Shown piece after piece: positions 1 through 7,868 of a DNA stretch of 64,000 nucleotides. Each line of letters begins with the position of its first letter. Position 1 is the first letter of the stretch. The DNA comes from Pseudomonas tolaasii NCPPB 2192 (lineage in GTDB: Bacteria > Pseudomonadota > Gammaproteobacteria > Pseudomonadales > Pseudomonadaceae), in the NCBI RefSeq assembly GCF_002813445.1, contig NZ_PHHD01000001.1, forward strand, positions 5,146,001 to 5,210,000, read 5' to 3'. Both the position numbers and the translations under genes were made by a program. Below the pieces are notes generated by a model. That model searched no databases. It had not been told where the DNA came from and saw only the letters and a list, made by a program, of their open reading frames with translations.

Positions 1-396
1 GAGATCAGCACCGTACCCGACGGCCTGCGCGGCCTGGAAAAAACCCGGCGCCTGGACCTGGAAGACTGGATGGACACGCTGGGGCTGGACGCGGTGCTGT
101 TCCCGACCGTGGCGGACGTGGGCCCCGCGGATGCCGATATCAACGAAGCCTCCGCCGACATCGCCTGGAGCAACGGCATCTGGGTCGCCAACGGCAACCT
201 CGCCATTCGCCACCTCGGCGTACCCACCGTGACCGTGCCGATGGGTGTAATGGCAGACATTGGCATGCCGGTGGGCCTGACGTTTGCCGGGCGTGCTTAT
301 GATGATTCGGCGTTGTTGCGGTTTGCGGCGGCGTTTGAAGCGACGGGCAGCAAGCGGCAGATTCCGCCACGCACACCGCCGCTGGCAACCGACTAA
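1..396 (+). CDS. Amidase signature family protein, C-terminal part (5' truncated by window edge)
   Basis: The frame is open from base 1 and ends at TAA 394-396, giving 131 residues of the C-terminus. The text reads through a lone Asp/Thr-rich strand (LFPTVADVGPADADI), a segment resembling the conserved amidase end (ASADIAWSNGIW, then the GVPTVTVPMG stretch) and GMPVGLTFAGRAYDD, which is typical of the last strands of amidase-signature enzymes (GatA/acetamidase-like hydrolysis of amide bonds). The catalytic Ser-Ser-Lys triad lies upstream outside the window, so activity and substrate cannot be judged. An internal ATG at 70 is not the start, because homology-like sequence continues before it. 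A REPIN follows directly. Confidence 0.75.
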   Translation, partial: EISTVPDGLRGLEKTRRLDLEDWMDTLGLDAVLFPTVADVGPADADINEASADIAWSNGIWVANGNLAIRHLGVPTVTVPMGVMADIGMPVGLTFAGRAYDDSALLRFAAAFEATGSKRQIPPRTPPLATD

Positions 397-411
397 ACGC
401 GGTGTAAAAAA

Positions 412-500
412 TGTGGGAGCTGGCTTGTCTGCGATAACGGTGTATCAGCGAAATAGTTGTAAGCTGGCCCACCGCTATCGCAGGCAAGCCAGCTCCCACA
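412..500. repeat. REPIN (two inverted REP arms)
   Basis: The left arm TGTGGGAGCTGGCTTG and its inverted partner at the right end flank a variable loop. It lies between the convergent ends of the amidase and the CPBP protease genes. Confidence 0.85.
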
Positions 501-512
501 GGGGAATGTGTT

Positions 513-1247
513 TCAAGTGATGGGCACCGCAATCAACAGGATGGCGGTGCCATGTGCCAGGATCGCCGGCAGCACGCCGTAACGCATCCTCACCAACCCA
601 CATGCCAACCCTTCAATCAACGTAAACAGCAGCACCGGCCAACCCAACTGGGTCACGCTCAACGCCAGAAATGTGTGACACGCCGCAAACGCCACACCAC
701 TGATCAACGCTGCCCGCAACGGGCTGACCTGCTGCTCCAGATATCCCTGCAAAAACCCGCGAAACAGCACCTCTTCCAACGCATTGGCGCCATAGGCGAG
801 CACCACCATGCCGGGGAGCCAGACCCAATAGCCGTGAATATCCGCCGCCTCGATGCCCTGGTAAAACCGCAGCGGAACGCCAATCGCACACCCCACCATC
901 AGCCCCGCCAGCATGCCGGTGCCCGGATGGCCAAGGGTCCAACGCATCAATCGCCACAACTGCGGCGCCAGCCGTGAAAGCACCATCACCAGCAGCGCCG
1001 AAAGCCCACCCAGCATCGCCAGCACAAAGGCATTCGAGCTGAACGCGATCTGCACGTCGCTGCCAAGCTTCCACATTCCGAGCGGCGTCATCACGTCGCG
1101 CATCAACACGAAGGCCAGCAGCAGAATCAGGATGCGCAGCGCCGTCTGGGTTTTTGGCGTGAGTGCGAACCACGCCCCCAACAACACCAACCCCGGCGCC
1201 AAGTGGACGCCATAGTCGATCAAAACCGCCATGCCTTGAGTGATCAT
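513..1247 (-). CDS. CPBP-family intramembrane metalloprotease (CAAX protease-like)
   Basis: A 244-residue, strongly hydrophobic protein with about seven membrane segments. The CPBP/Abi motif 1 is visible as E158-E159-V-L-F-R163 (EExxxR), motif 2 as F187-A-A-C-H191, and a late His at 232 (AHGTAI). These residues form the presumed metal-dependent active site in this family, which cleaves prenylated or membrane peptides; its bacterial substrates are mostly unknown. The usual Asn after the last His is not present in the expected place (HGTAI). The start ATG overlaps the stop of the small upstream gene (ATGA), suggesting translational coupling. Function beyond family is not inferable. Confidence 0.85.
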   Translation of the reverse strand: MITQGMAVLIDYGVHLAPGLVLLGAWFALTPKTQTALRILILLLAFVLMRDVMTPLGMWKLGSDVQIAFSSNAFVLAMLGGLSALLVMVLSRLAPQLWRLMRWTLGHPGTGMLAGLMVGCAIGVPLRFYQGIEAADIHGYWVWLPGMVVLAYGANALEEVLFRGFLQGYLEQQVSPLRAALISGVAFAACHTFLALSVTQLGWPVLLFTLIEGLACGLVRMRYGVLPAILAHGTAILLIAVPIT

Positions 1248-1387
1248 GGGCGACTCAACCGTAGGTCGAGCCTGAGCCCGAGGCCGCAGTGTTCAAGCAT
1301 GAAACGGCGCACATTTTGGGTATTTTTATAGTCGGCAGTCACGGGAGTGGCGCGAGTGATGGCGTCGCGGTGCCAGTCAACATCCAT
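1244..1387 (-). CDS. Small 47-residue protein, apparently a truncated DUF6434-like domain
   Basis: Reading the minus strand from ATG at 1387 gives a 47-codon ORF ending in TGA at 1244. The N-terminal half (DWHRDAITRATPVTADYKNT, then QNVRRFM) matches my recollection of the DUF6434 family, often fused to SAP-like domains in Proteobacteria. In that family the sequence normally continues with an aromatic-rich FxMxWIK segment; here it diverges after HCG and stops early. A GAGGG stretch lies about 8 bases before the ATG as a possible ribosome site. The stop overlaps the ATG of the CPBP protease (ATGA), so the two are probably co-translated. It may be a functional remnant or a decayed gene. Confidence 0.55.
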   Translation of the reverse strand: MDVDWHRDAITRATPVTADYKNTQNVRRFMLEHCGLGLRLDLRLSRP

Positions 1388-1647
1388 TTTGGCCCTCGGG
1401 GCGATTTATTATTTGGCCGCTAGCATAGCGATGTGCCATTCGCACAGGAAGTAGCCGGCAAAAACGGCGCCAAGCAAATAAGCGTGTTGGGACGTCGTAC
1501 AAGAACAGCCACGACTTAGAACGCCTTTATCGCTAATCTTTTCAAGATATTTCGAAATTTCACTTTCCTTACCCACCTGAAATATTGCATGGTTGTACGA
1601 CGACTTAAGCGGTCGTCATCGCCCCCAACAAGAATAAGGAAACACCC
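1388..1647. promoter_or_regulatory. Divergent promoter region with a distant 10-bp inverted repeat
   Basis: This 260-base gap separates the minus-strand small gene from the plus-strand NTF2-like gene. It carries CGTCGTACAA at 1493-1502 and its exact inverse TTGTACGACG at 1593-1602, 90 bases apart. The sequence between is AT-rich relative to the surroundings, consistent with promoters. A purine-rich ribosome site (AATAAGGAAA) precedes the ATG at 1648. The binding protein, if any, is unknown. Confidence 0.35.
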
Positions 1648-2079
1648 ATGCAAAACGTCAAAGTGCTGATCGGTTTTCTGTGCCTGTTCACCGGTTACGT
1701 CGCAGCTGCGCCTGCCCCGGCCGAGAAGGATGTGGCTCAAGCGGTCGACCAACTGACCCAAGCCATGCTGCACCTGGACCTCAAACAGTTGCACGCGTTG
1801 ACGTCCGACAAACTCACCTACGGCCATTCCAGCGGCAAGGTGCAGAACAAAGACCAATTCATCGCCGACCTTGAGTCCCACACCAGCGCGTTCAAAACCC
1901 TGGAAATGCAAAACCAGACCATCACCCTGGACGGCGATACCGCCCTGGTGCGCAACCACTTCCACGCATTGGCGGTGAACAGTGGCGTCGACACGCCCAC
2001 CGATATCGATAACTTCCAGGTCTGGCAGAAGCAGAAAGGCAAGTGGATCCTGATCGGTCGTCAGGCTTACAAGTACTGA
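1648..2079 (+). CDS. Secreted NTF2-like / SnoaL-fold (DUF4440-type) protein
   Basis: A 143-residue protein with an N-terminal signal peptide (positively charged start, hydrophobic core to about residue 19, Ala-rich cleavage zone). The mature part has the pattern of small NTF2-like domains: VDQLTQAMLHLDLKQLHALTSDKL near the start, GHSSG in the middle, then LDGDTALVRNHFHALAVN and a final WQKQKGKWILIGRQA. Such proteins are often annotated as ketosteroid-isomerase-like or DUF4440; many have no known substrate. The good Shine-Dalgarno (AAGGAAA) supports this start. The protein is probably periplasmic. No operon partner is evident: the next gene converges from the other strand. Confidence 0.7.
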   Translation: MQNVKVLIGFLCLFTGYVAAAPAPAEKDVAQAVDQLTQAMLHLDLKQLHALTSDKLTYGHSSGKVQNKDQFIADLESHTSAFKTLEMQNQTITLDGDTALVRNHFHALAVNSGVDTPTDIDNFQVWQKQKGKWILIGRQAYKY

Positions 2080-3420
2080 TCACCACGCCACGACCCGGCG
2101 TATTGTCAACAGCGCCTGGCGCAAGGCCGGCATGTCTACCGAGCCCAGCGCCAGGCGCAACGCATGGGGCACAAACGCCGAGACCGCAAAGGGCTCGGCG
2201 GTGGACACCGAAATATTTTCCCGCTGCAACGCCATCGCCATTTGATCTGCCCGCGCGTCCTCGGCCAACGGTAGCCACAAAAAGTAGGATGAGGGGTGGC
2301 TGATGTAGCTCACGCCCTGCAACACCTGCGCCGCCAATACCTGTCGGGCCCTGGCATCCTCGCGCTTTTGCGCTTCCAGTCGGGCCACAGTGCCGTCCTC
2401 GATCCACGCCACGGCAATCGCACTCATCACCCCCGGCACGTTCCAGGTGGTGGCCATGATGGTGCGTTCCAGCCTGTTCACCCACGCCGGCGGGGCTGCA
2501 ATAAACCCGACACGCAAACCCGTCGCCACGCTTTTGGACAGCCCGCCCACATACACCGTGCATTCCGGGGCCAGGCTCGCCAGCGGCGGCGGCGCGTCAT
2601 CGGCGAGGAATGCGTAGGCCGCGTCCTCGATGATCGTCAGTTGGTGCTCACGGGCGATGGCGACCAACTGCTCGCGTTGCGCCAGGCTCATCACCCAACC
2701 CAGTGGGTTGTGCAAAGTGGGGATGCTGTACACCGCACGCACCGGGCGCTTGCGGCACAAGCTGCGCAAAAACTCCAGGTCGGGGCCATGGGCGGTGACC
2801 GGGATGGCGACGATTTCCAGGTGCAGGGTTTCGGCCAGCACCTTGAAGCCTGAATACGTCAGCGCATCCACGGCAATCACATCACCGGGTTTGAGCAGCG
2901 CCATCAGGGTCACGGCCAAACCATGCTGGGCACCGCTGACCAGCAGCACCTGATCGGCACCAACCGTCAGCCCGCGACGGAGCAAATGCCGCGCCATCAC
3001 GGCACGTTCATGGGCGCGACCGGCGTGGGGCTGGTAACGCAGCAAGGCTTCGAGGTCGCCCGACAGTGCCAACTGGCGCAAGGCGGTACGCAGCAAATCA
3101 GCCTGACCCGGCAACGACGGGTAATTGAAATTCAGATCGAGCATGCCCGAGGCGAGGTTCATCTGGCCGCTGCCCTGCCCCGGCGGCAAGGCGATTTCGC
3201 GCACGAAAGTGCCGCGACCGGTTTCGCCGCTGACCAGGCCCATGCCTTCAAGCTCGATGTACACGCGGCTCGCGGTGGCCAGCGCCAGGCCGTGGTCGGC
3301 GGCCAGTTGGCGATGGGTAGGCAGGCGCGTGCCGGGCGGCATTGCACCGCTGCGAATGGCTTGGGCAAACGAGTCGACCAGCGTTTTATAGCGCGCGCGG
3401 GGCATAAGCGATGTATCCAT
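2080..3420 (-). CDS. MocR-type GntR regulator with aminotransferase domain
   Basis: A 446-residue protein. An N-terminal winged-helix GntR domain (residues about 8-75, RLPTHRQLAADHG then TASRVYIELEGMGLV and GRGTFV) is fused to a fold-type I aminotransferase domain. PLP-site residues are visible: N238 in HNPLG, D266 and Y269 in EDAAYAF, and the Schiff-base lysine K296 in GLSKS. MocR proteins are transcription factors sensing PLP or amino compounds. I chose ATG at 3420; extending upstream needs a TTG start at 3471 and crosses the probable operator. It is divergent from the EamA transporter, so it probably controls that gene and itself. Confidence 0.85.
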   Translation of the reverse strand: MDTSLMPRARYKTLVDSFAQAIRSGAMPPGTRLPTHRQLAADHGLALATASRVYIELEGMGLVSGETGRGTFVREIALPPGQGSGQMNLASGMLDLNFNYPSLPGQADLLRTALRQLALSGDLEALLRYQPHAGRAHERAVMARHLLRRGLTVGADQVLLVSGAQHGLAVTLMALLKPGDVIAVDALTYSGFKVLAETLHLEIVAIPVTAHGPDLEFLRSLCRKRPVRAVYSIPTLHNPLGWVMSLAQREQLVAIAREHQLTIIEDAAYAFLADDAPPPLASLAPECTVYVGGLSKSVATGLRVGFIAAPPAWVNRLERTIMATTWNVPGVMSAIAVAWIEDGTVARLEAQKREDARARQVLAAQVLQGVSYISHPSSYFLWLPLAEDARADQMAMALQRENISVSTAEPFAVSAFVPHALRLALGSVDMPALRQALLTIRRVVAW

Positions 3421-3438
3421 GACAATTTTTTGATTGTC
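3421..3438. promoter_or_regulatory. Palindrome in the MocR/EamA divergent promoter, probable operator
   Basis: A perfect inverted repeat GACAAT-N6-ATTGTC abuts the start codon of the MocR gene and lies 56 bases before the divergent EamA transporter start. Its position within the only shared promoter gap makes it a candidate autoregulatory site. MocR family members often use direct repeats, so the assignment is inferential. Confidence 0.5.
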
Positions 3439-3494
3439 TTGATTTTCACCCTCAGGATGCCGGGCACACAACGACTATTTTCAGGCCCTTTCCC

Positions 3495-4385
3495 ATGGAA
3501 CGCACCTCGCGACTCGGCACACTCGACAGCAGCACTCAGGGCTGGATCAACGGTTTTATCGGTGTGGTGATTTTCAGCGGTTCATTGCCGGCCACGCGCC
3601 TGGCAGTAATGGAATTCGACCCGGTATTTCTCACCATGATTCGCGCCGCGATTGCAGCAGTGCTCGGGCTTGGTCTGTTGGGGTTGTTCAAGGCGAAACG
3701 CCCGGTGCGCAATCAATGGGCGTCGCTGGTGATTGTCGCCCTCGGCGTGGTGATCGGTTTTCCGTTGCTCACCGCCCTGGCGCTGCAGTACGTGACTTCC
3801 GCCCATTCCATCGTGTTTGTGGGGCTGTTGCCGCTGGCGACTGCACTGTTTGGCGTGCTGCGGGGCGGCGAACGTCCGCGCCCGGTGTTCTGGCTGTTTT
3901 CCATTCTGGGCAGCATGCTGGTCATGGGCTACGCCTTCGCCCAGGGCCTGAGCGCTGCACCTGTTGGAGATATGTTGATGCTGCTGGCGATTCTGGTGTG
4001 CGGTTTGGGCTATGCCGAAGGCGCCAAACTGTCACGCAGCCTGGGCGGCTGGCAGGTGATTTGCTGGGCGCTGGTGGTGTCGCTGCCGGTTGTGGCGCCC
4101 TTGAGCGTGATGCTGGCGCCGTCGAGTGTGGCCGGCATCAGCCTGCCCGCCTGGCTGAGCCTGGGTTATGTGGCACTGTTCAGCATGTTGATCGGTTTTG
4201 TGTTCTGGTACCGCGGCCTGGCCCAGGGCGGCATCGCGGCGGTTGGCCAATTGCAGTTGCTGCAACCGTTTTTCGGACTGGCGCTGGCGGCGGGCCTGCT
4301 GCATGAGCAGGTCAGCCTGGGCATGCTGCTGGTGACGGTCGCGGTGATCGGCTGCGTGGCCGGGGCGAAAAAGTGTGCGCGTTAG
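3495..4385 (+). CDS. EamA/DMT-family transporter
   Basis: A 296-residue integral membrane protein with about ten predicted hydrophobic helices arranged as two EamA repeats (first repeat to about residue 145, second from about 158). The DMT hallmark AxxxTSAHSIVFVGLLPLATALFG lies at the end of the first repeat, and GGIAAVGQLQLLQP with the following helix in the second. Family members export amino acids or metabolites, but the substrate is unknown. It is divergent from a MocR regulator, a frequent pairing in Pseudomonas in which the regulator controls the exporter. Its last four bases overlap the convergent yceI-like gene. Confidence 0.85.
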   Translation: MERTSRLGTLDSSTQGWINGFIGVVIFSGSLPATRLAVMEFDPVFLTMIRAAIAAVLGLGLLGLFKAKRPVRNQWASLVIVALGVVIGFPLLTALALQYVTSAHSIVFVGLLPLATALFGVLRGGERPRPVFWLFSILGSMLVMGYAFAQGLSAAPVGDMLMLLAILVCGLGYAEGAKLSRSLGGWQVICWALVVSLPVVAPLSVMLAPSSVAGISLPAWLSLGYVALFSMLIGFVFWYRGLAQGGIAAVGQLQLLQPFFGLALAAGLLHEQVSLGMLLVTVAVIGCVAGAKKCAR

Positions 4386-4936
4386 CGTTGCGGCGCGACC
4401 ATCTTGAATTTGATGTCGATGTCGTTGGACACCACGCTGTTCCCGGCCCATTCGCCTTCGCCGATCTTGAAGTCGTCGCGCTTGAGGATCAGCTCGCCGT
4501 CGAACACGCCGATGCCGCTTTGCTCCTTGAGCACCACATCCACATCCACCGGCCGCGTGGTGCCTTTGATGGTCAGGTTGCCGCTGATCTTGTAGCGGTT
4601 GTCGCCCAGCGGCTTGACGGCTGTGGACTCATACACGCCCACGGGGTAAGTCGCGGTATCGAACCAGGAGGCGCGTTGCAGCTCGTCGTTGGCGTCGGGG
4701 CTGCCGGCGTCGATGCTCGCCAACTGAATCTTGAGCAACGCATGCCCGGCTTCGGGCTTTTGCGTGTCAAACGTCAGCGTGCCTTCAAAATCGCTGAAGG
4801 TGCCGTATACGCGCTGGCCCAATTGTTTGTAGGTGAAGCTGATCTGGCTGGCCGTGCGGTTGACGTCCTTGTACTCCACCGCCTGGGCGCTGGTGCAAAA
4901 ACCGAGAAGGATGGCCAGGTAAACGAGAGGCTTCAT
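4382..4936 (-). CDS. YceI-family periplasmic protein
   Basis: A 184-residue protein with a clear signal peptide (MKPLVYLAILLGFCTSAQA, cleavage after AQA). The mature protein has the YceI lipocalin-like beta-barrel pattern: ISFTYKQLGQRVYGTFSDFEGTL-type opening, a central ASIDAGSPDANDELQ segment, DTATYPVGVYESTAV, GNLTIKGTTRPVDV and a final KRDDFKIGEGEWAGN. The family binds polyisoprenoids or amphiphiles in the periplasm; its physiological role is unsettled. It is a single gene, convergent with and overlapping the EamA transporter by four bases. Confidence 0.9.
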   Translation of the reverse strand: MKPLVYLAILLGFCTSAQAVEYKDVNRTASQISFTYKQLGQRVYGTFSDFEGTLTFDTQKPEAGHALLKIQLASIDAGSPDANDELQRASWFDTATYPVGVYESTAVKPLGDNRYKISGNLTIKGTTRPVDVDVVLKEQSGIGVFDGELILKRDDFKIGEGEWAGNSVVSNDIDIKFKMVAPQR

Positions 4937-5057
4937 GCAACGCTCCGTATAGGGCAGGAAACAGGTACTGAGCTAACACCCCATGCCACAGGTTTATTCC
5001 CATTCGCCCTGTTGCCTGCTAAACAGAGTAGTCGCCCCACAACAATAAGGACGCTGC

Positions 5058-5552
5058 ATGCACACCCCTGCCCTACAGGACATCACCGCGCCGGAAGGCA
5101 TCTGCTACGGCTGCGGCGCCAGTAACCCCCATGGCCTGCACATCAAGAGCCGCTGGGACGCCGATGGCATCCACCTGATCGCCGAACACCTGCCCGACGC
5201 GCAATACAGCGGCTGGCCCGATCTGGTGTACGGCGGTTTAATCGCCATGCTGGTGGACTGCCACTCCAACTGGACCGCCATGGCTTACCACTACCGCGCC
5301 GAACAGCGTGAGCCCGGCAGCCTGCCGCGCATCGACTGTGTGACCGGCAACCTGGGCATCAAATTCATCAAACCGACGCCCATGGGCGTCACACTCACCT
5401 TGCGCGCCCGTGTGGAAGGCGACGTGGGGCGCAAAAGCCGCGTGGTCTGCGAGGTGTATGCCGGGGATGTGCTGACCGCCATCGGCGACTCGATATTCGT
5501 GCGCGTCGACACCCGGCAACTGTCGGACGCCGCCCATGGCCGCGAAGGTTGA
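5058..5552 (+). CDS. PaaI-type hotdog thioesterase (4HBT superfamily)
   Basis: A 164-residue single-domain protein. The start CYGCGASNPHGL is a short Cys-rich lead often seen in PaaI-like hotdog proteins. The core has DLVYGGLIAMLVDCHSN (the HGG-like helix region with Asp/His/Asn), and later LGIKFIKPTPMGVTLTLRARV, typical of 4HBT enzymes that hydrolyse acyl-CoA or acyl-ACP thioesters in the cytoplasm. The substrate is not predictable. A strong ribosome site (AATAAGGAC) precedes the ATG. It ends 44 bases before the dienelactone hydrolase gene and may be co-transcribed with it. Confidence 0.8.
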   Translation: MHTPALQDITAPEGICYGCGASNPHGLHIKSRWDADGIHLIAEHLPDAQYSGWPDLVYGGLIAMLVDCHSNWTAMAYHYRAEQREPGSLPRIDCVTGNLGIKFIKPTPMGVTLTLRARVEGDVGRKSRVVCEVYAGDVLTAIGDSIFVRVDTRQLSDAAHGREG

Positions 5553-5596
5553 ACCTGGTCTACAGTGACGGCCACCGCCAATCGAGGATTGCTCCG

Positions 5597-6484
5597 ATGA
5601 CTCGTCTCACCGCGAAAGACTTTGCTCCCGAATTGCTGGAACTCTACGACGGCTACGCCCACGGCAAGATCAACCGCCGCGAATTTCTCGACCGCGCCGC
5701 GCTGTTCACCTTCGGCGGCCTCACCGCCTCGGCCCTGCTCGCGGCCCTGAGCCCCAACTACGCGCTGGCCGAACAGGTCAAATTCACCGACCCGGACATC
5801 GTCGCCAACTACATCACTTATCCCTCGCCCAAGGGCAACGGCAGCGTGCGCGGCTACCTGGTGCGCCCGGCCAAAGCGGCCGGCAAGTTGCCCGCCGTAG
5901 TGGTGGTGCATGAAAACCGTGGCCTGAACCCCTACATCGAAGACGTCGCGCGGCGCCTGGCCAAAGCCGGCTTTATCGCCCTGGCGCCCGATGGTTTGAG
6001 CTCGGTGGGCGGCTACCCCGGCAATGATGAGAAAGGCGTGGCGCTGCAACAGACAGTCGACCCTGAGAAACTCATGAACGACTTCTTCGCCGCCATCGAA
6101 TGGCTGATGCACCACGACAGCAGCACCGGCAAGGTCGGCATTACCGGCTTCTGTTACGGCGGCGGTGTGACCAATGCGGCGGCCGTGGCCTACCCCGAAC
6201 TGGGCGCGGCGGTGTCGTTCTACGGGCGGCAACCCGACGCCAAGGACGTGCCGCGCATCAAGGCGCCGATCATGCTGCATTACGGCGAGCTGGATACCCG
6301 CATCAACGAGGGCTGGCCGGCGTATGAAAAGGCGCTGAAGGCAGCGGGTACGACGTATGAGGCGTTTATCTACAAGGGCGCCAACCACGGTTTTCACAAT
6401 GATTCGACGCCGAGGTATGACGAAGCCGCGGCGAACCTGGCGTGGGAAAGAACACTGGGCTGGTTCAACAAATACCTTGCGTAG
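5597..6484 (+). CDS. Dienelactone hydrolase-family enzyme with Tat signal (YghX-like)
   Basis: A 295-residue alpha/beta hydrolase. The N-terminus carries a twin-arginine motif NRREFL at residues 26-31 followed by a hydrophobic stretch and an AxA-type end (ALA, about 58), so it is probably exported folded. The dienelactone-hydrolase catalytic set is visible: E106 in HENRG, nucleophile C186 in GFCYGG, D233 in ELDTRI and H264 in GANHGF. GAGGA precedes ATG 5597 at good spacing; an upstream in-frame TTG was rejected. Family members hydrolyse dienelactones or related esters, but an exported version may have another substrate. A REPIN follows. Confidence 0.85.
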   Translation: MTRLTAKDFAPELLELYDGYAHGKINRREFLDRAALFTFGGLTASALLAALSPNYALAEQVKFTDPDIVANYITYPSPKGNGSVRGYLVRPAKAAGKLPAVVVVHENRGLNPYIEDVARRLAKAGFIALAPDGLSSVGGYPGNDEKGVALQQTVDPEKLMNDFFAAIEWLMHHDSSTGKVGITGFCYGGGVTNAAAVAYPELGAAVSFYGRQPDAKDVPRIKAPIMLHYGELDTRINEGWPAYEKALKAAGTTYEAFIYKGANHGFHNDSTPRYDEAAANLAWERTLGWFNKYLA

Positions 6485-6499
6485 ACGACCAGCCCAACG

Positions 6500-6587
6500 G
6501 TGGGAGCTGGCTTGCCTGCGATAGCGATTTATCAGCTGAACATTTGCTCGCTGACACTCCGTCATCGCAGGCAAGCCAGCTCCCACA
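6500..6587. repeat. REPIN
   Basis: GTGGGAGCTGGCTTGCCTG and its inverted copy flank a loop of about 45 bases between the convergent dienelactone hydrolase and DUF2252 genes. Confidence 0.85.
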
Positions 6588-6610
6588 GGGGTTGTTTGTT
6601 GTTTTCCGGG

Positions 6611-7795
6611 TCAATGTTCCAAGGCATACCGCCGGCAATGGTTCAGATACCCCTGCTCATGGCTGCCCACCAACTGCACCACGCTGGTCCATAACCACGA
6701 CGGCGCATCCAGTTGCTTCGAACGGTTTTCCTGTAGCGTCGCCATCCACTCCTTGCGCGTATCCCGGTCCATCTGCCGCGCGTGGGCAATGCCGACTACG
6801 CGAGCCAGGTAACCGGCGGCGTGCATGGCGTCGATTTCACTGAGTTCATCCAGCTCCAGCTTCATGTCCTGGGGCAGCAGTTCGCGGATGAAAAAACCGT
6901 GGTCCAGCATGCGCGTGGCGAGCATGCGTTCGCCCAACCCCGGTGACAACTGGCGCGCGCCCTCCACCACCCGACGGCCATTGTCCCGCGGCATTTTGGC
7001 CCGCGCCACGCGGGGTGCAGCGGCGCCGACGGCTTCCTTGATGTCGATCAGGCAGTATTCCTGGTCATCCTTGTCGCCGACGCCGAGCAAGGCGGCGTAA
7101 CGCATCAGGCCCAGGGAGCTGCAGCCCTTGACCCAATAGGCCGAGTCCAGCAGTTCGACCCTGGCGTCCTTGGGGCGGCCTTTGAGGGAGGTGACCAGTT
7201 GATGGATTTCGTCCGACGCGCAAAGGTTTTGGAGTGCGCCCTTCTCTGCCCGCGACAGCGACCAGAAATGCTTGCCCAGCGGAATGCTCGGCCGGGCATT
7301 TTCGATACGTTCACGCGCCAGGTTTTTCCACGTGCGTTCCACTGCACTGCGCATGCCCGCCTTGACCTGGGACGGGCGCGGTGGCACCTCATCAGGCTTA
7401 TCTTTAAAAGCCTGCTCATAGCCCACCATCATTTCTTCGAGCATGCGTGCGGTGGTCACGCCGGGCAGGTCGGAACCCCGCGCAGCGGTGGCCAGTGACA
7501 GCGCCAGGCGCACCAGGTCGTGGGCCGGGTTACCGATCACAGTCTGGTCGAGGTCGCGGATATGCATGTCGATGCGGCCCTTGTTGTCACCGGTCGGGCC
7601 AAGGTTGCCGGCGTGGCAGTCGCCGCAAATCCAGATCGCAGGGCCGTGGGGCAGACGGCGACCCGGCTGGCTGTGCAGCCACTCGTAGAATTGCACGGTG
7701 CTGCCCCGCACGTAGGCGTGGGCCGAGCGCGCCATCTTCAGGTTGCGCAGTTGGGTAAGGTGGGGCATGCGGTCGGAGGGGCGCGGAATTTTCAT
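6611..7795 (-). CDS. DUF2252 family protein
   Basis: A 394-residue cytoplasmic protein. The segment IWICGDCHAGNLGP (about 55-68) followed by DMHIRDLDQT resembles the catalytic and metal loops of kinase-like folds (HxGN and DLD) and is the signature of DUF2252, a family of unknown function that appears related to aminoglycoside-phosphotransferase-type kinases. YWVKGCSSLGLMRYAALLGVG, EYCLIDIKEA and RELLPQDMKLELDEL are further family-like blocks. No signal peptide or membrane segment. It stands alone, flanked by a REPIN and ampR. No substrate can be proposed. Confidence 0.8.
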   Translation of the reverse strand: MKIPRPSDRMPHLTQLRNLKMARSAHAYVRGSTVQFYEWLHSQPGRRLPHGPAIWICGDCHAGNLGPTGDNKGRIDMHIRDLDQTVIGNPAHDLVRLALSLATAARGSDLPGVTTARMLEEMMVGYEQAFKDKPDEVPPRPSQVKAGMRSAVERTWKNLARERIENARPSIPLGKHFWSLSRAEKGALQNLCASDEIHQLVTSLKGRPKDARVELLDSAYWVKGCSSLGLMRYAALLGVGDKDDQEYCLIDIKEAVGAAAPRVARAKMPRDNGRRVVEGARQLSPGLGERMLATRMLDHGFFIRELLPQDMKLELDELSEIDAMHAAGYLARVVGIAHARQMDRDTRKEWMATLQENRSKQLDAPSWLWTSVVQLVGSHEQGYLNHCRRYALEH

Positions 7796-7868
7796 GAAAG
7801 CACTCAGGACGGGGTACGGTAGAGGTTAGCCCGTCACAAATGTTTCATTTTGTTTCAGCGATAAACAT

